NCBI RefSeq assembly: GCF_014856545.2
Contig: NZ_CP109811.1
Coordinates: forward strand, 1,544,001-1,608,000
Reading direction: 5' to 3'
DNA length: 64,000 nt
Source of the DNA: Mesobacillus jeotgali
Lineage (GTDB): Bacteria; Bacillota; Bacilli; Bacillales; Cytobacillaceae
Shown: positions 52,358 through 63,197 of the stretch, piece after piece
How the letters are laid out: every line of letters begins with the position of its first letter
Position numbering within the stretch: position 1 is the first letter of the stretch
Translations under genes and position numbers: made by a program
The notes under the pieces: generated by a model
Databases searched by the model: none
Told to the model about the DNA's origin: nothing
Seen by the model: the letters and a program-made list of their open reading frames with translations, nothing else

Positions 52358-52600
52358 TAAAAATCTCTCTCCTTAAATTAACTTTTTCTATTTTATAGGC
52401 AATTTCCGATGAAACATTTTGAAGGTTTATGCGATTCCCTGCCGGGGATATACCAAAAGTAGACGAACCGAATTGTAGGTAAAGCATAACTCTGTCAAAA
52501 CGATAAACGAAATCCGCCATATATTAAAATTAACAATGTTACCATTGTTATTATCCATCGTGTCATGTTTTCCGCTATTAACCAATTTACAATAAGGAAG

Positions 52601-52626
52601 GAGCCCTTCGCAAGTTTGAAGGGCTC
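52601..52626 (-). terminator. Hairpin after the 23-aa ORF, weak terminator
   Basis: GAGCCCTTC GCAAGTTT GAAGGGCTC is a perfect 9-bp stem. On the minus strand the tract after it (CTTCCTTATT) is only moderately T-rich. It is the end of the unit holding the 23-codon ORF, within a 640-bp gap (52358-53001) that otherwise shows the rpoY upstream region and AT-rich sequence. Confidence 0.55.
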
Positions 52627-52632
52627 AAAAAG

Positions 52633-52704
52633 TTAAGCGATTGTTTTTTTTCGAAGCAAATCTTTCCACTGTTTTAAAAGCTTCTTTCTTAGCTTCTTTA
52701 ACAT
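52633..52704 (-). CDS. Possible 23-aa cationic amphipathic peptide
   Basis: AAGGAG lies 10 nt before an ATG opening 23 codons, MLKKLRKKLLKQWKDLLRKK plus TIA. It has ten Lys/Arg and one Asp (net charge about +9) with Leu/Trp at positions that line up on one face of a helix (2, 5, 9, 13, 16, 17). It looks like a membrane-active or nucleic-acid-binding peptide. A stem-loop follows 7 bp after the stop. I know no named homolog. Alternatives: a leader peptide, or a chance ORF with a good ribosome site. Confidence 0.55.
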   Translation of the reverse strand: MLKKLRKKLLKQWKDLLRKKTIA

Positions 52705-53001
52705 AGTGGATCATCTCCTTAGTTCTTATTTTAAACTATCCTTGTCCAAAGTAAAGTAAACAAGGAAAAGTTTAACTAAGATTATTTTTCAAATTCCTAT
52801 CTTTTTGTTTATATTATATGATGAAATAGCAAATTTTTTCATGGGTATTGATGGAATGACATAAATTGTCATTGTTTTGACACAGTTTTAGACTTCGTAT
52901 TTCTGTACATGCACGCAATGATTTGGTAGACTACCTGGATTACATAATGCAAAACAATAAGTAAGAAAATAACTATAATTATTGCATTGAAGGAGAAGGT
53001 C

Positions 53002-53772
53002 ATGAGCAAAATCGTATTTTTTGATATAGATGGTACACTGTTGGACCATGATAAGAACCTGCCGGACTCTACAAAAGAGGCAATTGTTACATTGAAAAAT
53101 AATGGGGTTTTTGTAGCCATTGCTACAGGGAGGGCTCCATTTATGTTCGAATACTTGAGAGAAGAGCTGGAGATAGATTCTTTTGTCAGCTTTAATGGCC
53201 AATATGTGGTGTTTGAAGGGGAGCCAATCAGCCAGAATCCCTTGAATAATGGAAAGATAGAAGAACTTTATTTCGAAGCTGCTGATAAGGGCCACCCAGT
53301 GGTTTTTATGAACCATATGACGATGAAATCATCAGTGAAGCACCATGAATACATTGAAAAAAGCCTGGGGGGCCTGAAGTTCGCCCATCCTGAACACGAT
53401 GACCGGTTTTATGTAGACCGCGACCTCTATCAAACGCTATTGTTCTGTGAAGAAGGTCAGGAAAAGTATTATAGGGAGACCTACCCTGAGTTTAACTTTA
53501 TCAGGTGGCACCCATACTCTGTTGATATCCTGCCAGCAGGAGGGTCTAAAGCGGAAGGAATCAAGAAGATGGTGGAGCGATTAGGTTTCAAACGGGAAGA
53601 TGTATACGCTTTTGGTGATGGGTTGAATGACCTTGAGATGATTCAAGCAGTAGGCACGGGGGTGGCCATGGGCAATTCTGTTCCTGAATTAAAGAAACTC
53701 GCCAATATGGTTACCCGCGATGTAGACGACGATGGAATCTGGCACGGTTTGAAAGAGCTGGAATTGATATAG
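53002..53772 (+). CDS. ykrA: HAD family Cof-type phosphatase YkrA
   Basis: A 256-residue Cof-type HAD hydrolase. Motif I DIDGT with nucleophile D8 and D10, motif II ATGR, motif III lysine in SKAEGIKKM, motif IV FGDGLNDLEMI. A cap domain (about 80-185) sits between. It dephosphorylates small metabolites in the cytosol; substrate unknown. The ATG at 53002 has AAGGAGAAGG upstream. Its position beside defB matches B. subtilis. Confidence 0.9.
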   Translation: MSKIVFFDIDGTLLDHDKNLPDSTKEAIVTLKNNGVFVAIATGRAPFMFEYLREELEIDSFVSFNGQYVVFEGEPISQNPLNNGKIEELYFEAADKGHPVVFMNHMTMKSSVKHHEYIEKSLGGLKFAHPEHDDRFYVDRDLYQTLLFCEEGQEKYYRETYPEFNFIRWHPYSVDILPAGGSKAEGIKKMVERLGFKREDVYAFGDGLNDLEMIQAVGTGVAMGNSVPELKKLANMVTRDVDDDGIWHGLKELELI

Positions 53773-53823
53773 TTCTAACCGATTTAGCCAAAGCATGCAT
53801 TGTTATTAAGTTGGTTAAAGCCA

Positions 53824-53855
53824 AAAAAAGCCGAATCACTCAGGATTCGGCTTTT
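53824..53855. terminator. Bidirectional intrinsic terminator
   Basis: AAAAGCCGAATC/GATTCGGCTTTT stem with loop ACTCAG, between ykrA and defB; it overlaps the defB stop. Confidence 0.88.
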
Positions 53856-54408
53856 ATCTTTCCACTGGTTTCGCATCAGGAATTTCAGTATATGGATCTT
53901 GTTTATTAATGTGGTCGTAAAACATGATGCCATTTAAATGATCGATTTCATGCTGGAATACAATTGCTGGCAGCCCTTTTAGGCGAAGTTTGACTTCATT
54001 TCCTTCAAGGTCTATTCCTTTTACGGTTATCCTGGCATATCTCGGCACATATCCAGGGATTGATTCATCAACCGACAGGCACCCTTCACCGGCTGCAAGA
54101 TAGGAACGTTCTACCGAATGGCTGATAATTTTTGGGTTGAAGAGGGCATGGCTTAGTAAATTATCTTTTTCATCTGTTACATGAACAGCAATCATTCTTT
54201 TCGATACATTTATTTGCGGTGCGGCAAGACCGATTCCGGGACGGAGTCCATGTTTTTGGGCAATTTCTGGGTCCTGGCTGTTTTTAACATATTCAATCAG
54301 GCTTTCAAGCACTGCCTTATCTTCCTGTGAAGGGGGCATAGGAACCTCTTCCGCGACTTTTCGGAGCACGGGATGTCCATCACGGACGATATCATTCATC
54401 GTCAACAT
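53854..54408 (-). CDS. defB: Peptide deformylase DefB (YkrB)
   Basis: A 184-residue type 2 peptide deformylase. Motif 1 GIGLAAPQ (58-65), motif 2 EGCLS with the metal ligand C110, and motif 3 HEIDH (153-157). It removes the formyl group from nascent proteins at the ribosome, using Fe(II) or similar. The ATG at 54408 is chosen (AGAGGTG 6 nt upstream); the GTG at 54417 overlaps the ribosome site. Length equals B. subtilis YkrB. Confidence 0.96.
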   Translation of the reverse strand: MLTMNDIVRDGHPVLRKVAEEVPMPPSQEDKAVLESLIEYVKNSQDPEIAQKHGLRPGIGLAAPQINVSKRMIAVHVTDEKDNLLSHALFNPKIISHSVERSYLAAGEGCLSVDESIPGYVPRYARITVKGIDLEGNEVKLRLKGLPAIVFQHEIDHLNGIMFYDHINKQDPYTEIPDAKPVER

Positions 54409-54544
54409 TAACTTCACCTCTAGTATGTAATAATGTTAAGTCTAACAAATGAACAGTAAAAAGTTAACTAGAAATGTTAAAAGAGAGAGGGACTTGCCCT
54501 CCCCCCTTCCTTACTGCATAAGAAAGCATATAGCACTAAGATTG

Positions 54545-54725
54545 GTGTCCAGCTCCAGCGCCTAGCCAGTTTTCATCCTTGCTAGTGCTTCCATGAGTAT
54601 CTTGCGAGAAGCATAAGCTTTGAGCAGCTCGAGTCGTTTCGGCCCTGTCATTGAAGTCAAAGAGCGACTTCATTGCCAGGACCTCCAACGCTTGTCGGGG
54701 CTGACCAAGGCGCTTACGCTATTCT
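54545..54725. repeat. Mosaic intergenic repeat, copy D (shortest)
   Basis: Begins GGTGTCCAGCTCCAGCGCCT, contains the CAGTTTTCATCC module and one GAAGTC AAAGAGC GACTTC module, and ends GGCGCTTACGCTATTCT. The right end is about 3 bp from the stop codon of the YjcZ-like gene. The remaining sequence between defB and the element (54409-54544) shows no gene. Confidence 0.88.
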
Positions 54726-54727
54726 AA

Positions 54728-54853
54728 TTAAAACTTCCAGCAGGCGCAGCCAACAATGATCAGAAGGATGAACAATACGACAATTAAAGCGAATCCGCCG
54801 CCATAGCCTACTCCTGCAACAGGATAACCACATCCATATCCGTGACCGTACAT
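54728..54853 (-). CDS. YjcZ family sporulation-associated small protein
   Basis: A 41-residue protein: a Gly/Tyr/Cys-rich start ([20 protein letters not shown]) and a single membrane helix [19 protein letters not shown]. This is the YjcZ family pattern, in many Bacillaceae in several copies, and linked to sporulation. AAGGAGGT lies 6 nt before the ATG. Beyond membrane association, no function is known. Repeat copy D replaces a normal terminator just beyond its stop. Confidence 0.9.
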   Translation of the reverse strand: MYGHGYGCGYPVAGVGYGGGFALIVVLFILLIIVGCACWKF

Positions 54854-55099
54854 CAGGATACCTCCTTAAATGTGTTTTTCGCCCGTGAATCGGTCGATTG
54901 CTATAGCCTATGCAAGAGAAAATTTTAGGTATAGGCTCAAGCCTAAAGCATAAACAGAAGAAGGGATGTATATATATAGGGTGAGGACAAGCATTCGCCA
55001 CTTCAAACCAGAACAATAATCCTGCGAATTTTCATATCTATTGTCAAATCTCGCCGCAATCGCTATAGTAAAATTGGTATTAATGAGGAGGTTATTATT

Positions 55100-55780
55100 T
55101 TGTCCATATTCAAAAAAATAAGTTTAGCTATTATTATGATGGCTGGAATTTTCAGTCTAGCTGGGTGTCTGGACAAGCAATCACCAGAGGAAAAGATGTT
55201 TGAAGCACTTGAGAAGGTTGTATCAATTGAAAAGGGATTTGAGGACCAGCAGGACCCGCTTGTTGAGTTGGAAAAGAAGGAAAAAGAAATTTATGAAAAA
55301 ATCATTTCACTTGGAATGAAGGAATATGATCAAATTGTGAAGCTGGCAGATGAGGCGCTGGCTTTAGCTGACAAACGCGCAGAGCATATTGAGAAAGAAA
55401 AAGAAAGTATAGATGAGTCCGAAAAAGAGTTCGAGAATGTAGATGAGATCATCAAGGAAATTGATGACGCAAAACTTAAGAAGCAGGCAACTGGACTGCA
55501 GGCGACTATGAAAGAAAGATATGAAACCCACGATAAGCTGTACGAGAATTATAAAAAAGGCCTTCAATATGACAAAGAGCTTTATGAAATGCTTAAAGAT
55601 AAGGAACTAAGCTTTGAAAAGCTCGAAGAACAAATCAATAAAGTGAATGAAGTATATGAAATTGTCTTGACTAACAATCAGGAGTTCAATGATAAGACGG
55701 ACCAGTATAATCAAGAGAAGATGGATTTTTATAAAAATGCTGGAATAGAAGTTAGTTCGGATAAGGAAAATAATGAGTAA
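55100..55780 (+). CDS. ykyA: YkyA-type cell-wall-associated lipoprotein
   Basis: A 226-residue lipoprotein with lipobox SLAGC (C23) followed by a long, charged, almost wholly helical domain (YkyA family; coiled coil around 60-200). Placement upstream of pdhA matches B. subtilis. It starts at a TTG with GAGGAGG 9 nt upstream. It sits outside the membrane; a cell-wall binding role is suggested for the family but not proven. A terminator follows. Confidence 0.87.
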   Translation: MSIFKKISLAIIMMAGIFSLAGCLDKQSPEEKMFEALEKVVSIEKGFEDQQDPLVELEKKEKEIYEKIISLGMKEYDQIVKLADEALALADKRAEHIEKEKESIDESEKEFENVDEIIKEIDDAKLKKQATGLQATMKERYETHDKLYENYKKGLQYDKELYEMLKDKELSFEKLEEQINKVNEVYEIVLTNNQEFNDKTDQYNQEKMDFYKNAGIEVSSDKENNE

Positions 55781-55786
55781 GAAGTG

Positions 55787-55816
55787 AGCCGCTTTGAGAT
55801 TAAGCGGCTTTTTTTT
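55787..55816 (+). terminator. Intrinsic terminator of ykyA
   Basis: AGCCGCTT TGAGATT AAGCGGCT hairpin followed by eight T. Confidence 0.9.
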
Positions 55817-56032
55817 GTTGCTTCGAAATAGGTATATGATCGGAAGTAGCGGGGTGCATCTTCATGCTAATTGGCGAATTAAGCATTTTTAATACCAATT
55901 TACAGCACTAATACAGTCTGAATTAAAAGTAATTTATTATAGTACAGTAATTGATAAAAAGTAATACAGTTGCTTTTCTGAGATAATAACATAGAGATAG
56001 TGAATAAAATTAAAAAAGATGAAACATAGTAT

Positions 56033-56061
56033 TTGACGGACTTATTTTCGTGATGTAAACT
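56033..56061 (+). promoter_or_regulatory. Likely sigma-A promoter of the pdh operon
   Basis: TTGACG (56033-56038), 17-bp spacer, TAAACT (56056-56061). It would give a leader of about 300 nt before pdhA. The 55817-56371 gap is AT-rich and holds no gene; the word TACAGT occurs at 55912, 55943, 55965 and 56110. Confidence 0.55.
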
Positions 56062-56353
56062 AAAAAACGAATGAGCGGATTGTATTACTCTATTTTTCAT
56101 TTCCACTGATACAGTATTTCTGGTGCAAGAATGGACAAATAAAAGTTTTTTTATGGTAGATCTGTGGAAAACTAAAGAATGGTGTGTTCATATGGTGTTC
56201 AGATAGGAGTTGTTTTATAAAACTTCCTTGAAACATTCTAAACGACCAAGAAAAACAATTCAGCTCTGACAGGTATTTAGAAACCCGGGGAAGTTTATCC
56301 TGATATTGGGTAACCTATTTTTGTATATTCAATTTAAAATTCATGAAGTATGA

Positions 56354-57487
<1,134 letters not shown>

Positions 57488-57490
57488 GCC

Positions 57491-58468
57491 ATGGCTCAAA
57501 TGACAATGATTCAAGCAATTACAGACGCTCTTCGCGTAGAGATGAAGAACGATCCAAACGTACTTGTATTCGGGGAAGATGTAGGCGTAAACGGCGGTGT
57601 ATTCCGTGCTACTGAAGGCCTGCAAAATGAATTTGGTGAAGACCGTGTATTTGATACACCACTAGCGGAATCCGGTATCGGCGGATTGGCTATTGGTCTT
57701 GCGCTGCAAGGCTATCGTCCAGTTCCTGAAATCCAATTCTTCGGTTTTGTCTTCGAAGTTATGGATTCTATCGCAGGACAAATGGCTCGTATGCGTTACC
57801 GTTCAGGCGGCCGCTACAGCTCACCGGTTACTATCCGCTCGCCATTCGGGGGAGGCGTACATACTCCAGAGATGCACGCTGACAGCCTTGAAGGAATGGT
57901 CGCACAGCAGCCTGGCTTAAAAGTCGTAATTCCTTCAACTCCATATGATGCAAAAGGATTGCTGATTTCTTCAATCCGCGATAATGATCCAGTCATTTTC
58001 TTAGAACACATGAAGCTTTACCGCTCTTTCCGTCAGGAAGTACCAGAGGAAGAATACACAATTCCTCTAGGGAAAGCAGATGTTAAGCGTGAAGGAAAAG
58101 ACCTGTCCATTATCACTTATGGTGCTATGGTCCATGAATCATTAAAGGCAGCAGAAGAGCTTGAAAAAGAAGGATACTCTGTAGAAGTAATCGACTTAAG
58201 AACTGTCATGCCTTTCGATATTGAAACAATCATCGCTTCTGTGGAAAAAACAGGAAGAGCGATTGTCGTGCAGGAAGCTCAAAAACAAGCTGGTATGGCT
58301 GGACAGATTGTTGCAGAAATCAACGATCGTGCAATCCTTAGCCTTGAGGCACCAGTATTGCGTGTAGCAGCTCCAGATACAGTTTTTGCATTCTCTCAAG
58401 CAGAATCTGTATGGCTGCCTAACTACAAAGATGTAATTGCAACAGCTAAAAAAGTACTTACATTCTAA
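57491..58468 (+). CDS. pdhB: Pyruvate dehydrogenase E1 beta subunit
   Basis: A 325-residue E1-beta transketolase-like subunit. Diagnostic [17 protein letters not shown] near residue 28, [16 protein letters not shown], and [18 protein letters not shown]. It forms the E1 heterotetramer with PdhA and contributes to the TPP site. It starts 3 bp after pdhA's stop; AAGGAG lies in the end of pdhA. Complete and of standard length. Confidence 0.97.
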   Translation: MAQMTMIQAITDALRVEMKNDPNVLVFGEDVGVNGGVFRATEGLQNEFGEDRVFDTPLAESGIGGLAIGLALQGYRPVPEIQFFGFVFEVMDSIAGQMARMRYRSGGRYSSPVTIRSPFGGGVHTPEMHADSLEGMVAQQPGLKVVIPSTPYDAKGLLISSIRDNDPVIFLEHMKLYRSFRQEVPEEEYTIPLGKADVKREGKDLSIITYGAMVHESLKAAEELEKEGYSVEVIDLRTVMPFDIETIIASVEKTGRAIVVQEAQKQAGMAGQIVAEINDRAILSLEAPVLRVAAPDTVFAFSQAESVWLPNYKDVIATAKKVLTF

Positions 58469-58517
58469 TTAAACGCTCAAATTAATAAGGTTGAAAAACA
58501 TAGGAGGGTGAATTCCA

Positions 58518-59888
58518 TTGGCATTCCAATTTAAGCTGCCAGACATCGGCGAAGGTATTCACGAAGGTGAAATAGTCAAGTGGTTCGTAAAGCCTGGCGA
58601 TAAAGTTCAGGAAGACGATGTACTTTGCGAAGTGCAGAATGACAAAGCAGTAGTAGAAATTCCTTCACCTGTAGCTGGTACAGTCGAAGAAGTTTTAGTA
58701 GATGAAGGAACAGTAGCAACAGTAGGACAGGTTCTTGTAACCTTTGATGCTCCTGGCTACGAGCACCTTAAGTTCAAAGGTGAAGAAGAAGATGCACCTG
58801 CTGAACAGCCTAAACAGGAAAAGACAGAAGCTCAGGTTCAATCTACTTTAGAATCCGGACAAAAAATTGAGAAAGAAGCAGCAGATGCTCCTGCTCCTGC
58901 AGGCGCAACTGGTGCTGGCGCAGCGGCTGCACCACAAGCAGAGGTCGACCCTAACCGCCGCATCGTGGCTATGCCATCTGTCCGTAAATATGCACGTGAA
59001 AAAGGTGTTGATATTCGTCAGGTTGCTGGTTCAGGAAAGAATGGCCGCATCGTGAAGGATGACATCGACAGCTTCCTAAGCGGAGGCGCTCCTGCAGCAG
59101 CTGCACCACAAGCAGATCAAGCACAGGCACCACAAGCTGATGAGGCACCTAAAGCTGCAGCTGCTCAGGCTATTCCAGAAGGACAATACCCTGAGACACG
59201 CGAGAAGATGAGCGGAATCAGAAAAGCGATCGCTAAGGCAATGGTTAATTCCAAGCATACAGCTCCACACGTAACTTTAATGGACGAAGTGGATGTAGCA
59301 AAGCTTGTGGCGCATCGCAAGAAGTTCAAAGAAGTGGCTGCAGAAAAAGGAATCAAGCTTACATTCCTTCCTTATGTGGTAAAAGCATTAACAAGTGCAT
59401 TGCGTGAATACCCAGCATTGAACACATCATTAGATGATGCAACAAGCGAAATCGTTCACAAGCACTATTATAATATTGGTATTGCAGCAGACACAGACAA
59501 AGGCTTGCTTGTTCCAGTCGTAAAGGACGCTGACCGTAAATCAGTATTCTCTATCTCTAATGAGATCAATGAACTAGCAGGAAAAGCTCGTGATGGCAAG
59601 CTTGCTCCAGATGAAATGAAGGGTGCTTCATGCACTATCACGAACATCGGCTCTGCTGGCGGACAATGGTTCACTCCAGTCATCAACCATCCGGAAGTAG
59701 CGATCCTTGGTATCGGACGAATTGCTGAGAAGCCAGTTGTTAAAGATGGTGAGATTGTTGCTGCTCCTGTACTGGCGCTTTCCCTAAGCTTCGATCATCG
59801 AATGATTGACGGCGCTACTGCACAGCACGCATTGAATCACATCAAGCGCCTGTTGAACGATCCAGAACTATTGTTAATGGAGGGGTAA
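58518..59888 (+). CDS. pdhC: Pyruvate dehydrogenase E2, dihydrolipoamide acetyltransferase
   Basis: A 456-residue E2 with a single lipoyl domain (1-80; lipoylated K43 in [12 protein letters not shown]), an Ala/Pro/Gln-rich linker, a peripheral subunit-binding domain ([19 protein letters not shown], about 150-185), a second Ala/Gln-rich linker, and the catalytic domain ending in [11 protein letters not shown] with the catalytic histidine. It forms the 60-mer core. Start is TTG with AGGAGGG about 9 nt upstream. Confidence 0.96.
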   Translation: MAFQFKLPDIGEGIHEGEIVKWFVKPGDKVQEDDVLCEVQNDKAVVEIPSPVAGTVEEVLVDEGTVATVGQVLVTFDAPGYEHLKFKGEEEDAPAEQPKQEKTEAQVQSTLESGQKIEKEAADAPAPAGATGAGAAAAPQAEVDPNRRIVAMPSVRKYAREKGVDIRQVAGSGKNGRIVKDDIDSFLSGGAPAAAAPQADQAQAPQADEAPKAAAAQAIPEGQYPETREKMSGIRKAIAKAMVNSKHTAPHVTLMDEVDVAKLVAHRKKFKEVAAEKGIKLTFLPYVVKALTSALREYPALNTSLDDATSEIVHKHYYNIGIAADTDKGLLVPVVKDADRKSVFSISNEINELAGKARDGKLAPDEMKGASCTITNIGSAGGQWFTPVINHPEVAILGIGRIAEKPVVKDGEIVAAPVLALSLSFDHRMIDGATAQHALNHIKRLLNDPELLLMEG

Positions 59889-59891
59889 TAA

Positions 59892-61301
59892 ATGGTAGTA
59901 GGAGATTTTCCAATCGAAACTGATACTCTTGTCATTGGTGCCGGACCTGGCGGATATGTGGCAGCGATTCGCGCTGCCCAGCTAGGCCAAAAAGTAACAA
60001 TCGTAGAAAAAGCAACTCTTGGCGGAGTGTGCCTGAACGTCGGATGTATTCCTTCAAAAGCTTTAATTTCTGCAGGCCATAGATACGAAAACGCTAAGCA
60101 TTCTGAAGACATGGGGATCAAAGCAGAAAACGTCACGCTTGATTTCTCAAAAGTTCAGGAATTTAAGGCTGGAGTAGTTAAAAAACTTACTGGCGGCGTT
60201 GAGGGTTTATTGAAAGGCAACAAAATCGATATCGTAAGCGGAGAAGCGTATTTCGTTGATTCCAATACGATTCGTGTGATGGATGAGAATTCAGCACAGA
60301 CATATACTTTCAAAAATGCAATCATTGCAACTGGATCCCGTCCTATCGAAATCCCAGCTTTCAAGTACTCCAAGCGCGTGCTTGATTCAACAGGAGCACT
60401 TAACCTCCAGGAGCTGCCAAAAAGCATTGTTGTTATTGGCGGCGGGTACATTGGTACTGAGCTTGGCGGAGCATACGCAAGCTTTGGCACTAAGGTAACA
60501 ATTCTTGAAGGTGCAGACGAAATTCTTAATGGATTCGAAAAACAGATGTCAGCTCTTGTAAAACGCAACCTTAAGAAGAAGGGTGCAGAAATCATTACTA
60601 AGGCCCTTGCAAAAGGTGTCGACGAAACTGACTCTGGCGTAACAGTTAAATATGAAGCAAATGGTGAAGAAAAGAGTATCGAAGCAGACTACGTGTTTGT
60701 CATGGTAGGAAGAAAGCCTAACACGGATGAACTAGGCCTTGAGCAGGTAGGCATCGAGATGTCTGATCGCGGTGTTATCAAAATTGACAAGCAATGCCGT
60801 ACAAGTGTAAGCAACATCTATGCGATCGGTGACATTGTTGAAGGGCCTCCACTAGCACATAAAGCTTCTTACGAAGGCAAGATTGCCGCTGAAGCAATCG
60901 CTGGACATCCTTCAGAAATCGACTACCTGGCTATTCCGGCAGTAGTCTTCTCTGATCCAGAATTAGCATCAGTAGGCTACTCTGAAAAGGAAGCGAAAGA
61001 TGCTGGCATTGATATTACAGCATCTAAGTTCCCATTCGCTGCAAATGGCCGTGCACTATCACTTAACCAGACAGACGGCTTCTTGAAGCTGATCACACGT
61101 AAAGAAGATGACATTGTCATCGGTGCGCAGATTGCTGGTCCGAATGCTTCTGACATGATCGCAGAGCTCGGCCTTGCAATCGAAGCAGGCATGACTGCTG
61201 AAGACCTTGCAATGACAATCCACGCTCACCCAACTCTCGGTGAGATTACGATGGAAGCTGCAGAAGTAGCACTTGGTAACCCGATTCATATCGTAAAGTA
61301 A
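59892..61301 (+). CDS. pdhD: Pyruvate dehydrogenase E3, dihydrolipoamide dehydrogenase
   Basis: A 469-residue flavoprotein. FAD motif [12 protein letters not shown], redox disulfide C47-LNVG-C52, NAD motif [13 protein letters not shown], and the catalytic HAHPTLGE at the C-terminus (His-Glu pair). It re-oxidises dihydrolipoamide of E2. The ATG is 4 bp after the pdhC stop, with GGAGGGG upstream. It also can serve other 2-oxoacid complexes. Ends the pdh operon. Confidence 0.97.
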   Translation: MVVGDFPIETDTLVIGAGPGGYVAAIRAAQLGQKVTIVEKATLGGVCLNVGCIPSKALISAGHRYENAKHSEDMGIKAENVTLDFSKVQEFKAGVVKKLTGGVEGLLKGNKIDIVSGEAYFVDSNTIRVMDENSAQTYTFKNAIIATGSRPIEIPAFKYSKRVLDSTGALNLQELPKSIVVIGGGYIGTELGGAYASFGTKVTILEGADEILNGFEKQMSALVKRNLKKKGAEIITKALAKGVDETDSGVTVKYEANGEEKSIEADYVFVMVGRKPNTDELGLEQVGIEMSDRGVIKIDKQCRTSVSNIYAIGDIVEGPPLAHKASYEGKIAAEAIAGHPSEIDYLAIPAVVFSDPELASVGYSEKEAKDAGIDITASKFPFAANGRALSLNQTDGFLKLITRKEDDIVIGAQIAGPNASDMIAELGLAIEAGMTAEDLAMTIHAHPTLGEITMEAAEVALGNPIHIVK

Positions 61302-61304
61302 CAT

Positions 61305-61340
61305 GAAAAAGTCCTTTCCATCAGGAAAGGACTTTTTTTA
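61305..61340. terminator. Bidirectional intrinsic terminator after pdhD
   Basis: AAAAAGTCCTTTCC ATCA GGAAAGGACTTTTT hairpin between pdhD and the convergent slp-like gene. Confidence 0.92.
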
Positions 61341-61715
61341 TTCATTATTCAAAACTGCTGATAAAGGTTCGATGATCTGGTCCTTTGTTACATTGCCATT
61401 CACATTGGCAAGTACCTGGTCCTGATGGACAATCAGGATAGCAGGAAATTGTTTTACCTTAAAAAGGTCATAATATTTATTGGCATTGGCAACAGGAATG
61501 ACAACAATATTATCAAATGCAGAAGGATAATCTTTCTTTAATTCTATAATGGCATCATAATAGGATGCTTCCTGTTTATAGTTCTCATCATCAGAAAAGA
61601 AAACGACTTGTTTAATATCTCCATTTAGCTCCAAATCATCTGAATCGTTGACTGGGTTGCAAGAAGCCGTGAGAAATAGGAACGTTGCGACAAAAACAAA
61701 AGACAAGCTTTTCAT
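61338..61715 (-). CDS. Slp-like small lipoprotein with thioredoxin-like fold
   Basis: A 125-residue lipoprotein: signal with lipobox LTASC (C19), then a thioredoxin-like domain with the strand VKQFPAILIVHQDQVL carrying the cis-proline, but with no CxxC. It should be a surface-anchored, redox-inactive thioredoxin-like protein. B. subtilis has the small lipoprotein gene slp at this place after pdhD, so orthology is likely by position and length. No biochemical role is known to me. Confidence 0.7.
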   Translation of the reverse strand: MKSLSFVFVATFLFLTASCNPVNDSDDLELNGDIKQVVFFSDDENYKQEASYYDAIIELKKDYPSAFDNIVVIPVANANKYYDLFKVKQFPAILIVHQDQVLANVNGNVTKDQIIEPLSAVLNNE

Positions 61716-61935
61716 TTATCTTTGCCTCACTTTTTTTCGGAATATTGTTTCACCATCTAACTGTTTGTCCATATTCTATCACAGCAATTTCCAAAAGAAT
61801 GGAATGTTATTGATTTGTTACATAATTGAAAAATATCCTAACCATCAAGACATATACTAGTAAAAAGATTTGAATGTTTAACCTAACGTGACTTGGGAAT
61901 AAGATAATTTAGACATGGTGGTGGAGGATTTGAAA

Positions 61936-62169
61936 GTGTATGCAGTAATGCTGCTTCAATTCATTATCTGGAGTGGGTATACCTTAATAGAATGGCTATC
62001 CAAACACGATCATCCGATTTATAATGGTATTATGTTCTTGGTATTTTTCTATTTAGCCATAATAATAGGCAATCATATCATGAAATCCACTAGGAAAACC
62101 TTTTTTATAACGGTCTTGAGCTTGGCTATTTATGGGTCGATCCATATGACAATGTCTTTTATTTCTTGA
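61936..62169 (+). CDS. Small membrane protein, 77 aa, three helices
   Basis: A 77-residue hydrophobic protein with three membrane helices (about residues 2-20, 29-47 and 55-75) and a short charged loop containing EWLSKHDHP. I chose the GTG at 61936, since GTGGAGG ends 8 nt upstream; the frame is open from 61915. It precedes the deacetylase gene by 72 bp and may be co-transcribed. I do not recognise the family. Confidence 0.65.
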   Translation: MYAVMLLQFIIWSGYTLIEWLSKHDHPIYNGIMFLVFFYLAIIIGNHIMKSTRKTFFITVLSLAIYGSIHMTMSFIS

Positions 62170-62241
62170 AGTACTGAGCATGTAAAAAATTATAATCCAT
62201 CAGCTTTGTCAGCGAAGAATTACCAGCGGGAGGGAAAAGTC

Positions 62242-63114
62242 TTGAAAAAAACAGTAGTTTCAATGATTGCTGCTTCGGTGATTTTAGCCGGATGCGGGGC
62301 TGCAGAAGAAGCGCAGAAGCCAGAAGGCACCAGTGAAGAGCAAAAAGAACAAGTCTTAAATGATGAAAAAGCCGCAGAGGAAAAGCCGGAAACAGAAGCT
62401 GCAGAACCAGAGGAGAAACCAGCTGAAGAGGAAAATAAGAGCGAAGAAGTAGTACAGGCATCACCACAATATAAGATGAAAGGCGATTTTTCTATCCAAA
62501 ATATCGATAATCCAGATGAAAAAATTGTTTTATTGACAATTGACGATGCTCCGGATAAAAATGCTCTTGAAATGGCCAAGACGTTAAAAGATTTAAATGT
62601 AAAAGCCATCTTTTTTGTAAATGGCCACTTCCTTGATACTCCCGAAGAAGGGGAAGTTCTAAAGCAAATTCATCGAATGGGCTTTCCAATTGGGAACCAT
62701 ACATATAATCACAAATCGTTAAGGGAATTATCCGAGGAGCAGCAAAGGAAAGAAATTGTAGATCTTAATGACAGAGTCGAGGAACTGATTGGTGAAAGGC
62801 CGGAATTCTTCAGGGCTCCATTCGGAATGAACACTGATTACAGCAAGCAGCTGGCCGCAGATGAGAAAATGCTGTTAATGAATTGGACCTATGGTTATGA
62901 TTGGGAAAAGGATTACCAATCAAAGGAAGCTCTTGCGGATATTATGGTGAATACGCCTTTACTACGGAATGGAGCGAATTTGCTGATGCATGACAGGCAG
63001 TGGACAAGCGAAGCACTGGGGGATATCGTAAAAGGCTTGCAAGATAAGGGATATAAAGTCGTCGATCCTGAACTTATCGAAACTCCTGCAAATAAAGAAA
63101 CGGCTGCCCAGTAG
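62242..63114 (+). CDS. Polysaccharide deacetylase-family lipoprotein
   Basis: A 290-residue lipoprotein: lipobox ILAGC (C18), a Glu/Ala/Lys-rich linker to about 75, and a carbohydrate esterase 4 (NodB) domain. Metal and catalytic residues: TIDDAPD (D101/D102), NHTYNH (H153/H157) and RAPFG. It likely deacetylates cell-wall glycan (peptidoglycan or a secondary polymer) on the outer face. Starts at a TTG with GGGAGGG 8 nt upstream. The usual LTFDDGP motif is altered to LTIDDAPD. Confidence 0.85.
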   Translation: MKKTVVSMIAASVILAGCGAAEEAQKPEGTSEEQKEQVLNDEKAAEEKPETEAAEPEEKPAEEENKSEEVVQASPQYKMKGDFSIQNIDNPDEKIVLLTIDDAPDKNALEMAKTLKDLNVKAIFFVNGHFLDTPEEGEVLKQIHRMGFPIGNHTYNHKSLRELSEEQQRKEIVDLNDRVEELIGERPEFFRAPFGMNTDYSKQLAADEKMLLMNWTYGYDWEKDYQSKEALADIMVNTPLLRNGANLLMHDRQWTSEALGDIVKGLQDKGYKVVDPELIETPANKETAAQ

Positions 63115-63127
63115 CAGCCGTTTTTGA
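63099..63127 (+). terminator. Intrinsic terminator overlapping the deacetylase gene end
   Basis: AACGGCTGC CCAGTA GCAGCCGTT hairpin followed by TTTGATG; its left arm lies in the last codons. Confidence 0.85.
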
Positions 63128-63197
63128 TGTTTTAAAATGTCAATTGGTGCGAACTTAGAGTTCCGTTTGGTACGGAACCCGAAAGTGTTTCCTAGAG

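Noticed and set aside
52471..52498. A firm promoter call for rpoY-rnjA
   Set aside because: TTGACA and TACAAT are good boxes but only 15 bp apart; mentioned under rpoY rather than listed.
54714..55016. A 100-codon minus-strand ORF
   Set aside because: It is a shadow frame over the yjcZ-like gene and repeat copy D, with no ribosome site; the 41-aa YjcZ frame has a strong one.
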